Source of the DNA: CAZMPJ01 sp964568455
GTDB lineage: Bacteria; Margulisbacteria; WOR-1; O2-12-FULL-45-9
Length of the DNA: 64,000 nucleotides
Reading direction: 5' to 3'
Assembly (NCBI GenBank): GCA_964568455.1
Contig: CAZMPJ010000001.1
Coordinates: 444,073 to 508,072 of the forward strand
Position numbers and translations under genes: made by a program. A model generated the notes under the pieces. That model ran no database searches and was not told the origin of the DNA. It saw only the letters and a program-made list of their open reading frames with translations. This document shows positions 43,940 to 52,665 of the stretch, one piece after another; the stretch's first letter is position 1, and the number at the start of each line of letters is the position of its first letter.

Positions 43940-43961
43940 GCCCCGAGCTCTGTCGAGGGGC
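43940..43961. repeat. Dispersed palindromic element, copy 3
   Basis: GCCCCGAGCTC and TGTCGAGGGGC form the two arms. A six-T run follows on the plus strand, so it looks like a terminator there although no plus-strand gene precedes it. It lies in the leader of the gap message. Confidence 0.55.
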
Positions 43962-43987
43962 TTTTTTATTTTTCACACAGAAAGAAA

Positions 43988-44016
43988 ATTATAGCATTCA
44001 AAGAAACACATTTCAA
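43988..44016 (-). promoter_or_regulatory. Sigma-70-type promoter of gap-pgk
   Basis: On the minus strand TTGAAA (44011-44016), 17 bases, TATAAT (43988-43993). The predicted leader is about 60 bases and contains palindromic element copy 3. Confidence 0.75.
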
Positions 44017-44019
44017 GGC

Positions 44020-44481
44020 TCAGGATATTTTTAGGATTTTATATCTCACTGTTCCTCTTGGAGCTTCAAATTCCACAGTGTCGTTTACCTTGCAATGCAA
44101 CAAAACATCACCCAACGGCGAAGATGTTGAAATTTTATTCTGAAAAACATCCGCTTCTAATTCTGACACAAGAGTACATTCCCGCAGCTCCTTTGAATCC
44201 AAATCCTTAAGCTTAACCGTTAAACCGACTACCACTTTATCTTTGGGAATATTTTTATCGTCAATAATCTTCACGTCGCGCAACTTTTCTTCAAGCTCGG
44301 CAATTCTCATCTCATTTAAACCTTGTTCTTTCTTGGCTTCGTGGTACGCGGAATTCTCCTTTAGATCACCATGTTCTCTGGCCTCTCCTATTGTTTTTCT
44401 TAGTTCCTTCCGCAGCACACCCTTCATGTGCTTGAGTTTCTCACTCAATTCTTTGTAAGCCTTCTTACTTAACTCAGTCAT
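44020..44481 (-). CDS. greA: Transcript cleavage factor GreA
   Basis: 153 residues. It rescues backtracked RNA polymerase by stimulating RNA cleavage. The N-terminal coiled coil carries the family signature GDLKENSAYHEAKKEQ with the acidic tip residues; the C-terminal globular domain includes SPLGDVLL and PRGTVRYKIL. It lies 25 bases after the last Mrp gene with an AAAGGAG ribosome site and may be co-transcribed with the Mrp cluster. Confidence 0.93.
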   Translation of the reverse strand: MTELSKKAYKELSEKLKHMKGVLRKELRKTIGEAREHGDLKENSAYHEAKKEQGLNEMRIAELEEKLRDVKIIDDKNIPKDKVVVGLTVKLKDLDSKELRECTLVSELEADVFQNKISTSSPLGDVLLHCKVNDTVEFEAPRGTVRYKILKIS

Positions 44482-44506
44482 AGTTTCTCCTTTTAATATA
44501 TTTATT

Positions 44507-46030
44507 TTAAGGTTTCAAAAAATTTAATACAAAGAACAAAGATGCCAGGGTCAAAAATATCCAGAGCACATAAACGTTTAAGCTTCGCCGCATAATTTTT
44601 TTAAGCATATTGCAAAGTGTTTCAATTAACGCGGCAATAGAACAGTATAGTTTATCCAGGCTTAAATAAAAAGGGATCTTGTTTTGGGATTTTTTAATTT
44701 TTAACCATTTACTTTTTATGCCTAAAACATAAATCAAGCTGCCCAGCAATACAATTAATAAAGTGTCAAACAAAAGTTTTGAAGTGTAAAACTGATAATC
44801 TATAAATATATTGGTGGCTGGGTAAATTAATTCACTGAGCACTTGCTGTGGAAAAAGGCCAATAACTAAGCATAAGCCAGCCAAAATAAACATGGAAAAA
44901 CGCATTAAAAACGGCACTTCTTTGGTGTTTTTTAAGCCTTGAGGTATTTTACCGGCAAAAACATGTAAAAATAATTTAATAAAAGCCGCTAAAGTCCCTG
45001 CCGCAGTTAAAATTAATAACAATTTAATCCAAAGCTGGCTTGAAACAGCTTCAGAAATCAAGGCTTTACTGGCAAAACCATTAAAAGGCGGAATCCCGGA
45101 TATGGCTAAAGCAGCCACGCAAAAAGTAGCCGCTGTCATCGGCATACGCTTGCCCAAGCCACCTAAATTTTCCAGTTCCCGCTTATTGGTAGCATAAATC
45201 ACTGCTCCCATACAAAGGAAAAGCAACATTTTAAAAGTAGCATGGTTAAGCATATGAAACATTGCACCAGTTAATCCCAACCCACTACCAATGCCTATGC
45301 CTAACAAAACATAACCCATTTGACTAATGCTGGAGTAAGCCAATAACCTTTTAACATTAGTTTGTCTTAAAGCCAATATCACTCCAAAAAGCATAGAAAT
45401 AATCCCAATAAGTATTAACCAAGAATTAAAACTTACACCGTTCATAGTAAAAAAGAATCTAATAACACCGTAAGCACCCATTTTAATCGCTATTCCAGAA
45501 AGAAGAGCAGAAACAGGCGAAGGCGCAACCGGGTGCGCGTCCGGAAGCCAGACATGAAACGGAACTGCGCCTATTTCAAATAAACAACCAATCACAAACA
45601 AAAGGGCAATAAGCGCAATAGAAGAGCTAGGAAGAGCTCCCGCAACACTGGCAATGATAAACATGTCAAAGGTTCCAGTTAAATTATAAAGCATCAGGAT
45701 TGCCACCAAGATAAACAATCCACCAGCAAACATCATCAGAATATATTTAAATCCAGCTGGAAATGATTCTTTTTTAGTATTATCAATAATTAAGAAATAA
45801 ATTCCTACGGTCATCATTTCAAGAAAAATATAAAAGCTTAAGAAATCTCTGGTTAAGACTGTTCCGATAATACTACCCAGAGTTAGAAAAAGAACAAAAT
45901 AGTAACGAAACAAATTACGTTTTACATAAGATAACGAATAGATAAAAATTAAAGGGGCTAAAACAGCAATTAAAACCAGCATAAAAAAGGTTAAGCCGTC
46001 AATTGGCAAAAATGGAGTTGCAAATATCAT
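44507..46030 (-). CDS. Proton-conducting membrane subunit, second MrpD/NuoL-like
   Basis: 507 residues with about 14 hydrophobic spans of the NuoL/M/N antiporter type. FLSFYIFLEMMTVGIYFLI has the conserved Glu of the proton channel; VWLPDAHPVAPSPVSALLSG and LLAYSSISQMGYVLLG are signature stretches. It overlaps the other MrpD-like gene by four bases. In a standard Mrp complex one such subunit is MrpA and one MrpD; here neither copy carries the MrpA C-terminal part, which is encoded by two small genes. Confidence 0.85.
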   Translation of the reverse strand: MIFATPFLPIDGLTFFMLVLIAVLAPLIFIYSLSYVKRNLFRYYFVLFLTLGSIIGTVLTRDFLSFYIFLEMMTVGIYFLIIDNTKKESFPAGFKYILMMFAGGLFILVAILMLYNLTGTFDMFIIASVAGALPSSSIALIALLFVIGCLFEIGAVPFHVWLPDAHPVAPSPVSALLSGIAIKMGAYGVIRFFFTMNGVSFNSWLILIGIISMLFGVILALRQTNVKRLLAYSSISQMGYVLLGIGIGSGLGLTGAMFHMLNHATFKMLLFLCMGAVIYATNKRELENLGGLGKRMPMTAATFCVAALAISGIPPFNGFASKALISEAVSSQLWIKLLLILTAAGTLAAFIKLFLHVFAGKIPQGLKNTKEVPFLMRFSMFILAGLCLVIGLFPQQVLSELIYPATNIFIDYQFYTSKLLFDTLLIVLLGSLIYVLGIKSKWLKIKKSQNKIPFYLSLDKLYCSIAALIETLCNMLKKIMRRSLNVYVLWIFLTLASLFFVLNFLKP

Positions 46031-47472
46031 GGTAATAACACCTTTATAGCTGGATGAATTAAATTAAGAATAAAAGCCGGAAATATGCCGATTAACAAAC
46101 ATGCTCCCGCAAAAATATAGGTGGCTAAATGCTCAAAATGCCCTACTGGTTTAGGCACAAAGTCTTGTTTGTGGTGAAATTCTTCCGGTGAAAAAAACGT
46201 CTGGATAACTCGAAAATAACAGGCAGCAGTTAAAATAATTCCTAAGAAAAGAAAAAATATTATCAGATAATTTTGCTTCATTAAAACAGCCTGAATAATA
46301 AAGAACTTGCTAACAAATCCGTTTAAAGGCGGAATCCCAATCACAGCTAAGGATAACAGACAAAAAGTAAAGGTAACTCCAGGCATTTGCCGCCAAACAC
46401 CTTTCATTTGATGAATTTTCCAAAAACCAGTTTGGGAAATAATAATTCCAGCACAAAAGAAAAGAGCCGCTTTAATCATGGCATGATTTAAAATATGAAA
46501 TAAAGCTCCTTGCAAACCTAAATAGCTGACTAAGCCTGCCCCTACCAAAATAAAACCAATCTGACCAACACTGGAATAAGCTAAAAGCCGTTTAAGCTCT
46601 ATTTGTACCAAAGCCATGCCCGAACCAAAAACCAGTGAAACAATACCAAAGAAAATTATTATATTGCCAATCCCTTGAGCCAACAAAATCGCGCCAAAAA
46701 ACAAGTAAAAAACCCGCAGCATAGCGTATAAGCCAACTTTTAAAATTAAACCAGACAGCAAGCTGCTAACCGGTGTGGGAGCTTGAGAATGGGCTTCTGG
46801 GATCCAAGTGTGCAAGGGAAACATACCGCATTTGATGCCAAAGCTGATCATCATTATCGAAAAGACCAGATAAACAACTTGGGGATTAGTTTGATAAATA
46901 TGAGGCATTTGGGCTGCAATTATATCCATGTTTAAGGTTCCGGTTAAAGAATACAAGATAGCAATAGATAAAAGAAAGAAAACCCAGGTTGCTTCTGTCA
47001 TAACCAAATACTTAAAGCTGGCAATAATAGTGCGCGGCTTATGCTTATAAGTGATTAAAACATAGGCAGCCACAGCCAGGATTTCAAAAAATACATACAT
47101 ATTAAAAATATCACGAGTAAGAATAATGCCCAGCATCCCGGAAACAGCAATCAATAAAAGAGAATAATATCTTCGGGCATAAAGGTAAATTCCTAAAGAA
47201 TAAAAAACAATTAATAAGGCAATGCCTAAAACCAACGCCGCAAAAAAGAAACTCAATCCATCTATTTGCAAACTTATACCAAAGGGAGCTGGCCAGCCTC
47301 CTAATCTATATTGCATGTTTCTAGCCGACGAGAAAAGAATAGCCAGAGAAGATACTAGGGCCGTAGCCGCTACCAGCTCTGCCCCTCTTTTTATTTTGGC
47401 ATACTTAGTCAAGTGGGTTAAAAAAGCCGCTAACAAAGGAATCGCAATAATTAGTATTGGTGCGTTAATCAT
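46027..47472 (-). CDS. mrpD: Mrp antiporter subunit D
   Basis: 481 residues with about 14 membrane spans. FNMYVFFEILAVAAYVLI contains the conserved channel Glu, and TWIPEAHSQAPTPVSSLLSG and RLLAYSSVGQIGFILVG are family motifs. It conducts protons in the Na+/H+ (or K+/H+) antiporter. It overlaps mrpC by eight bases and the following MrpD-like gene by four bases. Confidence 0.9.
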   Translation of the reverse strand: MINAPILIIAIPLLAAFLTHLTKYAKIKRGAELVAATALVSSLAILFSSARNMQYRLGGWPAPFGISLQIDGLSFFFAALVLGIALLIVFYSLGIYLYARRYYSLLLIAVSGMLGIILTRDIFNMYVFFEILAVAAYVLITYKHKPRTIIASFKYLVMTEATWVFFLLSIAILYSLTGTLNMDIIAAQMPHIYQTNPQVVYLVFSIMMISFGIKCGMFPLHTWIPEAHSQAPTPVSSLLSGLILKVGLYAMLRVFYLFFGAILLAQGIGNIIIFFGIVSLVFGSGMALVQIELKRLLAYSSVGQIGFILVGAGLVSYLGLQGALFHILNHAMIKAALFFCAGIIISQTGFWKIHQMKGVWRQMPGVTFTFCLLSLAVIGIPPLNGFVSKFFIIQAVLMKQNYLIIFFLFLGIILTAACYFRVIQTFFSPEEFHHKQDFVPKPVGHFEHLATYIFAGACLLIGIFPAFILNLIHPAIKVLLP

Positions 47473-47806
47473 TTTGTTTATTTATTAAATCCCTTACATC
47501 CAAAGTTTTATACTCTTCATAAATTTTTAAAGCCAGAGCTAAGGCCAAAGCAGTTATTACTAACGAAATAACAATAGAGGTTAGCATTATGGCTTGAGGC
47601 AAAGGATCAACCATAAGTTTGATCCCCTCGCCAAAAATAGCTGCCTGGCCACCGGCAACATAACCCAAACTTATAAAAAACAGGATAACACCAGAATTCA
47701 TAATATATAATGACATAACCATTTTTATAATATTCTTTTTAGTCAAAACCCCGTAAAGTCCGATTAAAATAATAATTATTCCAACACTTAAGCCATTAAA
47801 ACCCAT
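47465..47806 (-). CDS. mrpC: Mrp antiporter subunit C
   Basis: 113 residues, three membrane spans, related to NuoK. GLYGVLTKKNIIKMVMSLYI and DPLPQAIMLTSIVISLV are family hallmarks. Its start overlaps mrpB by one base and its end overlaps mrpD. Confidence 0.92.
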   Translation of the reverse strand: MGFNGLSVGIIIILIGLYGVLTKKNIIKMVMSLYIMNSGVILFFISLGYVAGGQAAIFGEGIKLMVDPLPQAIMLTSIVISLVITALALALALKIYEEYKTLDVRDLINKQND

Positions 47807-48234
47807 TAGTTTTCACTCCCAAATCTGGCTGAGCGATAAAAAATTACCGCAATGCCTGTTCCAACCATAAAGCCAATGGTTAAATTAAGAAAAAGAATTA
47901 AACCCGCGCTTGGAACAGCCCCTATTTCTCCTCTAGGCATAAAATCCGAGAGAAAATAACCGCCAAAAAATATTCCCGTAAATCCGATTAATATAAAAAT
48001 AAGCATGCCAATGTTTTTGATCAAAGAGAGCAGGTTTTCTTTAAACCTTTTTTCGGTAACTCGCACTCCTTCTACCAAACCAAGTAAAATAAGAGCAGAA
48101 CCAAAAATTACTCCACCTTGAAAACCACCACCAGGAGATAAATGGCCGTGAGAAATAAGATAACAACCATAAAGCAGCATAAAAGGAAAAAACTTTCTCG
48201 TAAATATTCTTACTACTTCTGATGTATGTCTCAA
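47806..48234 (-). CDS. mrpB: Mrp antiporter subunit B
   Basis: 142 residues, about four membrane spans. LLYGCYLISHGHLSPGGGFQ is the MnhB signature and is followed by GGVIFGSALILLG. It overlaps the 89-residue gene by four bases and mrpC by one base. Confidence 0.92.
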   Translation of the reverse strand: MRHTSEVVRIFTRKFFPFMLLYGCYLISHGHLSPGGGFQGGVIFGSALILLGLVEGVRVTEKRFKENLLSLIKNIGMLIFILIGFTGIFFGGYFLSDFMPRGEIGAVPSAGLILFLNLTIGFMVGTGIAVIFYRSARFGSEN

Positions 48235-48500
48235 TCTTTTTCCCCTTCCCCGGGTTTTCTAAGCAGCATAAATACTCCTAAGGCTGCAGCAAAAAACACA
48301 GTGGCTTCTCCCAAAGTATCATAGGATCGATAATTCAGATAAATAGCAGTAACAATGTTTAGTGCCCCGGTATCTGCCAAGCCATGAGTAAGATAATAAG
48401 ACGATATTCCAGGTTTAGGATAACCATATTCTATTTTTAAAGAGCTAAAAAGAAAAAAAGCAATTATTATTAAAAGAATAACAGGAATAATTCTCTTCAT
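48231..48500 (-). CDS. MbhE/MrpA C-terminal-type subunit
   Basis: 89 residues with two membrane spans. It resembles the last part of MrpA, encoded separately as in membrane-bound hydrogenase (Mbh/Mbx) modules: ending with NIVTAIYLNYRSYDTLGEA, then TVFFAAALGVFMLL. It overlaps mrpB by four bases and the DUF4040 gene by one base. Confidence 0.8.
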   Translation of the reverse strand: MKRIIPVILLIIIAFFLFSSLKIEYGYPKPGISSYYLTHGLADTGALNIVTAIYLNYRSYDTLGEATVFFAAALGVFMLLRKPGEGEKD

Positions 48501-48724
48501 TATTCGTGCCTCCGGGTCTTACTAATAGCAACCACAAACAAAACAGTTGATACTCCTGCCCCAATTGCAGCTTCTGCCATTGCCACATCCAAAGCATGCA
48601 GGCTAAAGAATAAAAAAGCTAAAATTAAGCTAAAAGCAGCCAGCACAATGGCCGCGTTTAAAAGATCTTTCATTTCTACTGCAATTATTGCAGTAACAAT
48701 TAATATTATTAAGAAGATTTCCAT
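48500..48724 (-). CDS. DUF4040 (MbhD-type) subunit
   Basis: 74 residues, two to three membrane spans. LHALDVAMAEAAIGAGVSTV is the hallmark of the DUF4040/MbhD family, which corresponds to a segment of MrpA. It overlaps mrpG by 16 bases and the MbhE-like gene by one base. Confidence 0.85.
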   Translation of the reverse strand: MEIFLIILIVTAIIAVEMKDLLNAAIVLAAFSLILAFLFFSLHALDVAMAEAAIGAGVSTVLFVVAISKTRRHE

Positions 48725-49002
48725 GGTTTTATTCCTGCTTGTGTAGCGCCTCTAGCTATAGCATGAGAAGCAACCGGACCGGTAATTAAAATAAATAAAG
48801 TTATAAGAATGATACGCAAAGAAAACAAAGAAAACCCACAATAAATTATTAAACCAATAAAGATAGAAAGCGCTCCTGCTATCCCTGCTTTACCAGCCGG
48901 ATGAAGTCGAGTAAACAAATCTGGGAAACGCAACATCCCCAAAACACCAAAAAGCATAAAAATTATTCCCAAAGAGAAAAATAGATAAATCAGTATAATC
49001 AT
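48709..49002 (-). CDS. mrpG: Mrp antiporter subunit G
   Basis: 97 residues, three membrane spans. GVLGMLRFPDLFTRLHPAGK is the MnhG signature, followed by TGPVASHAIARGA. It overlaps mrpF by four bases. Confidence 0.93.
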   Translation of the reverse strand: MIILIYLFFSLGIIFMLFGVLGMLRFPDLFTRLHPAGKAGIAGALSIFIGLIIYCGFSLFSLRIILITLFILITGPVASHAIARGATQAGIKPWKSS

Positions 49003-49262
49003 TGGTGTAATTCCCTGCCGGTTAGATATTTTGAAATAGCGATCACAGAAATAAACCCTAAAATAGCATAAACCAAAGCCACATCCAGATAAACAAGGTG
49101 ATTATAATAAACTGCCAAGATTACAATTATTACGGTAATATTAGAAACCATTAGATTTAAGCCAATTAATCGATCAAAATGAGTTGGCCCTCCCACAATA
49201 CGTAATAAGCACAAAAAAGCAGTAATAGACAACATAGAAACCATTAATAAAAACAGATTCAA
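48999..49262 (-). CDS. mrpF: Mrp antiporter subunit F
   Basis: 87 residues, three membrane spans. LLRIVGGPTHFDRLIGLNLM and YLDVALVYAILGFISVIAIS are typical of MnhF. It overlaps mrpE and mrpG by four bases each. Confidence 0.93.
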   Translation of the reverse strand: MNLFLLMVSMLSITAFLCLLRIVGGPTHFDRLIGLNLMVSNITVIIVILAVYYNHLVYLDVALVYAILGFISVIAISKYLTGRELHQ

Positions 49263-49753
49263 TAAAATATCCTCCGCAGTTGGGTTTCAAAGTTTCCCTT
49301 TATCTTTTTATCGGGCTTGCTTGATAAGCAATGAACCAGAAGCTCGTCATCATGTAAATCTATGGTAACTGTTCCCGGTGTTAAGGTAATAGAATTTGCC
49401 AGGACAGCACGGGCAAATTTTGATCCAAGATCTGTTTTAATTTTTACTACCTTCGGATTTATTTTCATAGTGATAACCGAATATATTACGCTAAGACTGC
49501 CCAAATATATTTCGCGGATAAGTACAAAAATATAAGCGAAAAAATATTGGAACTTAGGAAAATAGCCTTGTTGAATTCTTTCCTCTTTTTCCACGAAAAG
49601 GTCATAAGAAACTAAAGAAATTACAAAAGAAAAAATAACTCCCAAAAGTAGAGAAAATGGGTTTAGGCTAAAAGTAAAAAGCAGCCAAAGAATTAAAAGA
49701 AAAATAAACGTAATAGCAATCCTATTAATAGTTCCGGTTTGCTTTAATTTCAT
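49259..49753 (-). CDS. mrpE: Mrp antiporter subunit E
   Basis: 164 residues with two to three N-terminal membrane spans and a cytoplasmic domain; ANSITLTPGTVTIDLHDDEL is the MnhE signature. First gene of the order E-F-G-MbhD-MbhE-B-C-D-D'. The -10 TATAAT (minus, 49763-49768) overlaps the stop of the preceding gene and ends nine bases before the ATG, so the message is nearly leaderless. Confidence 0.93.
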   Translation of the reverse strand: MKLKQTGTINRIAITFIFLLILWLLFTFSLNPFSLLLGVIFSFVISLVSYDLFVEKEERIQQGYFPKFQYFFAYIFVLIREIYLGSLSVIYSVITMKINPKVVKIKTDLGSKFARAVLANSITLTPGTVTIDLHDDELLVHCLSSKPDKKIKGNFETQLRRIFY

Positions 49754-49763
49754 ATCTTGGGAA

Positions 49764-50792
49764 TTATATCACAAAAGCGTTTAAATCTCTGATTAACTCC
49801 ACTAACCGACCATAACTTTTGCGGTTGAAATTCATCACTAAACGAGGAAGATGAACATGATCTTTTTCTCTAACTTCAACTGGCAGAGGACCACTGGGCT
49901 TAATTTCACCGGAAAGCAAAATATCTTTAAATTTCTTATTAAGCAGTTTTAATTTTTTATCAGATATTCTTTGATTTAATCGAATAACTGTTTTACCCCA
50001 GGCATAACGGATAGAATGATAAACTTTGTAAAAACTAACCACTTCAGCCACAGCTTCTTTAACAGAATGTACAATCCGAAACATATTTAAGTCCTGCTCT
50101 CTTAAACACTTGCTTTTTATTGGCCCTTTTCTCAAAAATTCCAACCAGGATTTCCAATAAGTGCTGCCTTTTGATTCAACAAAAACCACAGGCCGAGGCA
50201 CACATTTACCGGTTTGCAGCAGAGTTAAAACTTCAAAGCCCTCATCATGAGTGCCAAATCCTCCGGGAAATAACACCGTAGCATCGGTTTCTTTGATAAA
50301 AGCCAGTTTTCGAGTGTAAAAATATTTAACATGCACAATTTTTTCTTTAGGAATATATTTGTTTGGCTCAAATTCTGCTGGCAGCTTAATTTTTACGGCA
50401 AAACCTTTTTTGCCAGCACCTTTATTACTAGCTTCCATAATTCCACCACCCCCACCGGTCATAACCATAAAACCTTTTTCTGCTACTTTTTTAGAAAACT
50501 CTTCAGCCATTTTATAATCCAGACTTTTTTGAGGAATACAATGAGATCCAAAAACCACCACTTTCCTGTTATCACGGTATTTAGCAAAGAAACGAGAAAT
50601 GTGGCGAATTTCTTTTAAAGTAACATTTGCCAGATAAAGATCATGGTCATCCGCATTATCTAAATGAAGTTTAACCACCGTGGTAAATAAATCATGGATA
50701 TGTTCCCTAGTGTAAGGAGAACTAAATTTCCTGGCTATTTTATCAATTTCGTTGTCAATATCCGGTTTACCGGTTTTATATTTTTTAAACAT
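49764..50792 (-). CDS. LOG-family (TIGR00730-like) nucleotide-binding protein, long form
   Basis: 342 residues; common LOG proteins have about 190. The Rossmann core is in the middle: VVFGSHCIP, GFMVMTGGGGGIMEASNKGA, and the phosphoribohydrolase motif PGGFGTHDEGFEVL with the conserved Thr and Glu. About 80 N-terminal and 90 C-terminal residues flank it. LOG enzymes cleave nucleotide 5'-monophosphates to free base and ribose 5-phosphate; longer relatives resemble the nucleotidase PpnN. It starts one base before the end of the AlaDH-like gene. Confidence 0.8.
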   Translation of the reverse strand: MFKKYKTGKPDIDNEIDKIARKFSSPYTREHIHDLFTTVVKLHLDNADDHDLYLANVTLKEIRHISRFFAKYRDNRKVVVFGSHCIPQKSLDYKMAEEFSKKVAEKGFMVMTGGGGGIMEASNKGAGKKGFAVKIKLPAEFEPNKYIPKEKIVHVKYFYTRKLAFIKETDATVLFPGGFGTHDEGFEVLTLLQTGKCVPRPVVFVESKGSTYWKSWLEFLRKGPIKSKCLREQDLNMFRIVHSVKEAVAEVVSFYKVYHSIRYAWGKTVIRLNQRISDKKLKLLNKKFKDILLSGEIKPSGPLPVEVREKDHVHLPRLVMNFNRKSYGRLVELIRDLNAFVI

Positions 50793-51773
50793 CTAATCTT
50801 TCTTGTGATAGACTTCATCAATATCACGAACCTTAGTCAAATCTATGGTCGCTTTTTTTATAAAATCAGCACATTCCTGCAACCCTTTATCAGCCAGTTC
50901 TTTTAAAATTGGCCCAAGCTGCATACTGTAGCGCTTTGTAATCGTTTCAGGCTCCATGCCAGGCCAACCCCACATTGAGGTATGATAAATACCGTTTACC
51001 ATATAATAAGGATCAACTAAGGTTGTTGGCCGCATAGTTTCAATCGGAGCATGATTTTCAGGGTTAGAAACCAGATCAACAATCACAGAACCCTTTTTAA
51101 ATAACTTTAACATTTTTCGCTTAACAAAAAACGGTTCCTTCTTAACATCTCTGCGATAAGGGCGGTTTAATCCATCAACCAAAATATCCGTACCAGGAAT
51201 GTGTTTTGCCATCTCCTTAATTTGCTGTTTATTCAATATCTCAACCTGGGCAAATTTTCGAGCAGCACAGCGAATAGCTCCAACTGCCACATTGCCATAA
51301 CCCATAATTTTCACTCGAGCAGTGGCTGGATTTTTTTTCCACAGTTTAAAACCATACTCCATTCCAATTCGGCCAGAATCAAGCACTGCTTCAACCCGGC
51401 GGTTTCCAAAAGCATCTTTAAGGTTTTCCATCGGAATGGCAATTAATTTTTTCCTGCGCAGCGCAGCTTCTAACTTGGGGCGGCAGCGCAAGTGCAGCAT
51501 ACTTATAAGAATGGAGCGTGCTTTCATAAGCTTGATTTCTGCAAAACTCGGCTCTTTTATACGCAGTACTATATCGCAGGCATAAGCTTCTTCTTTTGTA
51601 ACAATATGCGCCCCAATTTCTTCATACTCATAATCCGAAATCCGAACTCCTTCTCCTGCTCCTCTCTCAACAAGAACTTCATGATCAGAGTCAACTATTT
51701 TAGCCAACTCCAGCGGCCTCATTACTACTCTTTTTTCCCGGGGACGATTTTCAGCAACAATTCCTATTTTCAT
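50793..51773 (-). CDS. Alanine dehydrogenase/transhydrogenase-type protein
   Basis: 326 residues. The N-terminus matches the AlaDH/PNT domain: KIGIVAENRPREKRVVMRPL and LVERGAGEGVRISDYEYEEI. A Rossmann segment follows with KIMGYGNVAVGAIRCAARKF, where the usual GxGxxG is GYGNVA. Family members oxidise amino acids (alanine, saccharopine) with NAD or form the NAD domain of transhydrogenase. The protein is shorter than alanine dehydrogenase (about 370) and the substrate cannot be assigned. It overlaps the NodB-like gene by four bases. Confidence 0.75.
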   Translation of the reverse strand: MKIGIVAENRPREKRVVMRPLELAKIVDSDHEVLVERGAGEGVRISDYEYEEIGAHIVTKEEAYACDIVLRIKEPSFAEIKLMKARSILISMLHLRCRPKLEAALRRKKLIAIPMENLKDAFGNRRVEAVLDSGRIGMEYGFKLWKKNPATARVKIMGYGNVAVGAIRCAARKFAQVEILNKQQIKEMAKHIPGTDILVDGLNRPYRRDVKKEPFFVKRKMLKLFKKGSVIVDLVSNPENHAPIETMRPTTLVDPYYMVNGIYHTSMWGWPGMEPETITKRYSMQLGPILKELADKGLQECADFIKKATIDLTKVRDIDEVYHKKD

Positions 51774-52588
51774 AATTTCTTTTTTCTCCCTAGAAGCTCC
51801 AAAAGCTCCTTCATATTAATAAATTTACCATATCTTCTTAAAATTAAAAGGGCTAATCTTATTTTTAAGCGCATGCGTATAGAAGTAAAATCATAAGTAT
51901 GGGCTAAAACAGAAAACATCTGGATACCGTTTTTGTTGCGTAAGAGCTTGGCTTTTTTCCAAATACTGAAAAGCGATTGTTTTTCAATGTAAATTCCCAA
52001 AGGGATTTCAAAAACATTGCTATCCCCTTCTTTTCTATGATCTTGATAAGACAATCGATAAAAATGATCCGGCGCCCCACGCCAATCTGAAATAAGAATA
52101 TCTTTGTGTAATAAATGACGTCCCGACTCACAACTAAAATCAAGAAAAATCTGGTTTTTTTCAAGGATAGGAATTGTTTTAGGACTAAAAGTCATAAAAC
52201 CACCACGATAAGCAGAAACAGTTAAGCCATTATTGCGTAAGCTGGTTGCCAAATAACCAATGGTCCTGGCCATCCTGGTGGCGTCGTCAAAAAACCAGGC
52301 ACTATACAATTCTTCTTCATGACAATGCACTCCCACATCCCCACCCCTTTGTTCCAGCTCTTTCCATAAATACATAAACCCAGGCTGCACAAAGAAATCC
52401 CTAACTAATGGTGAGGTATGGACAAAGTGAATAAATTTACCATTTAATACTTGGGAAGCCAATACAATTTCTTTGCAAATCATAGAAACCAATTTCTTTT
52501 TATTGGGCCTACGTTTTTCAACTGGCAATTTAGTCTCAAAATATTCATCCCAATCGCCGTCTATTGTAAATACAAAATATAAACTCAT
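51770..52588 (-). CDS. NodB-type polysaccharide-deacetylase-like protein
   Basis: 272 residues without signal peptide. Three motifs follow the carbohydrate-esterase-4 order: FTIDGDWDE (metal Asp), VGVHCHEEE (His pair, normally HxxxH), and SAYRGGFMTF (the Arg motif). These are typical of distant NodB-like proteins that act on soluble sugar substrates rather than chitin. It is coupled to the AlaDH-like gene. Substrate unknown. Confidence 0.65.
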   Translation of the reverse strand: MSLYFVFTIDGDWDEYFETKLPVEKRRPNKKKLVSMICKEIVLASQVLNGKFIHFVHTSPLVRDFFVQPGFMYLWKELEQRGGDVGVHCHEEELYSAWFFDDATRMARTIGYLATSLRNNGLTVSAYRGGFMTFSPKTIPILEKNQIFLDFSCESGRHLLHKDILISDWRGAPDHFYRLSYQDHRKEGDSNVFEIPLGIYIEKQSLFSIWKKAKLLRNKNGIQMFSVLAHTYDFTSIRMRLKIRLALLILRRYGKFINMKELLELLGRKKKL

Positions 52589-52627
52589 AATTTAAATTTC
52601 AAACCTCCAACTTCGAATTTCAAATTC

Positions 52628-52662
52628 CTCGACTTCGCTCGGAATGGCGAGCTTGTCGAGCC
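52628..52662. repeat. Dispersed palindromic element, copy 4
   Basis: CTCGAC (52628-52633) and GTCGAG (52655-52660) form the outer arms, with GCTCG and CGAGC inside. It lies between the ispE and NodB-like genes and is a larger, two-unit version of the element. Confidence 0.55.
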
Positions 52663-52665
52663 ACC

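Noticed and set aside
43940..43970. Plus-strand terminator
   Set aside because: The hairpin and T run look right, but no plus-strand gene precedes it for kilobases; it is better explained as a repeat copy in the gap leader.
43923..43976. Longer N-terminus for gap
   Set aside because: It would translate a palindromic repeat, and the ATG at 43922 has a clear ribosome site and the normal family start.
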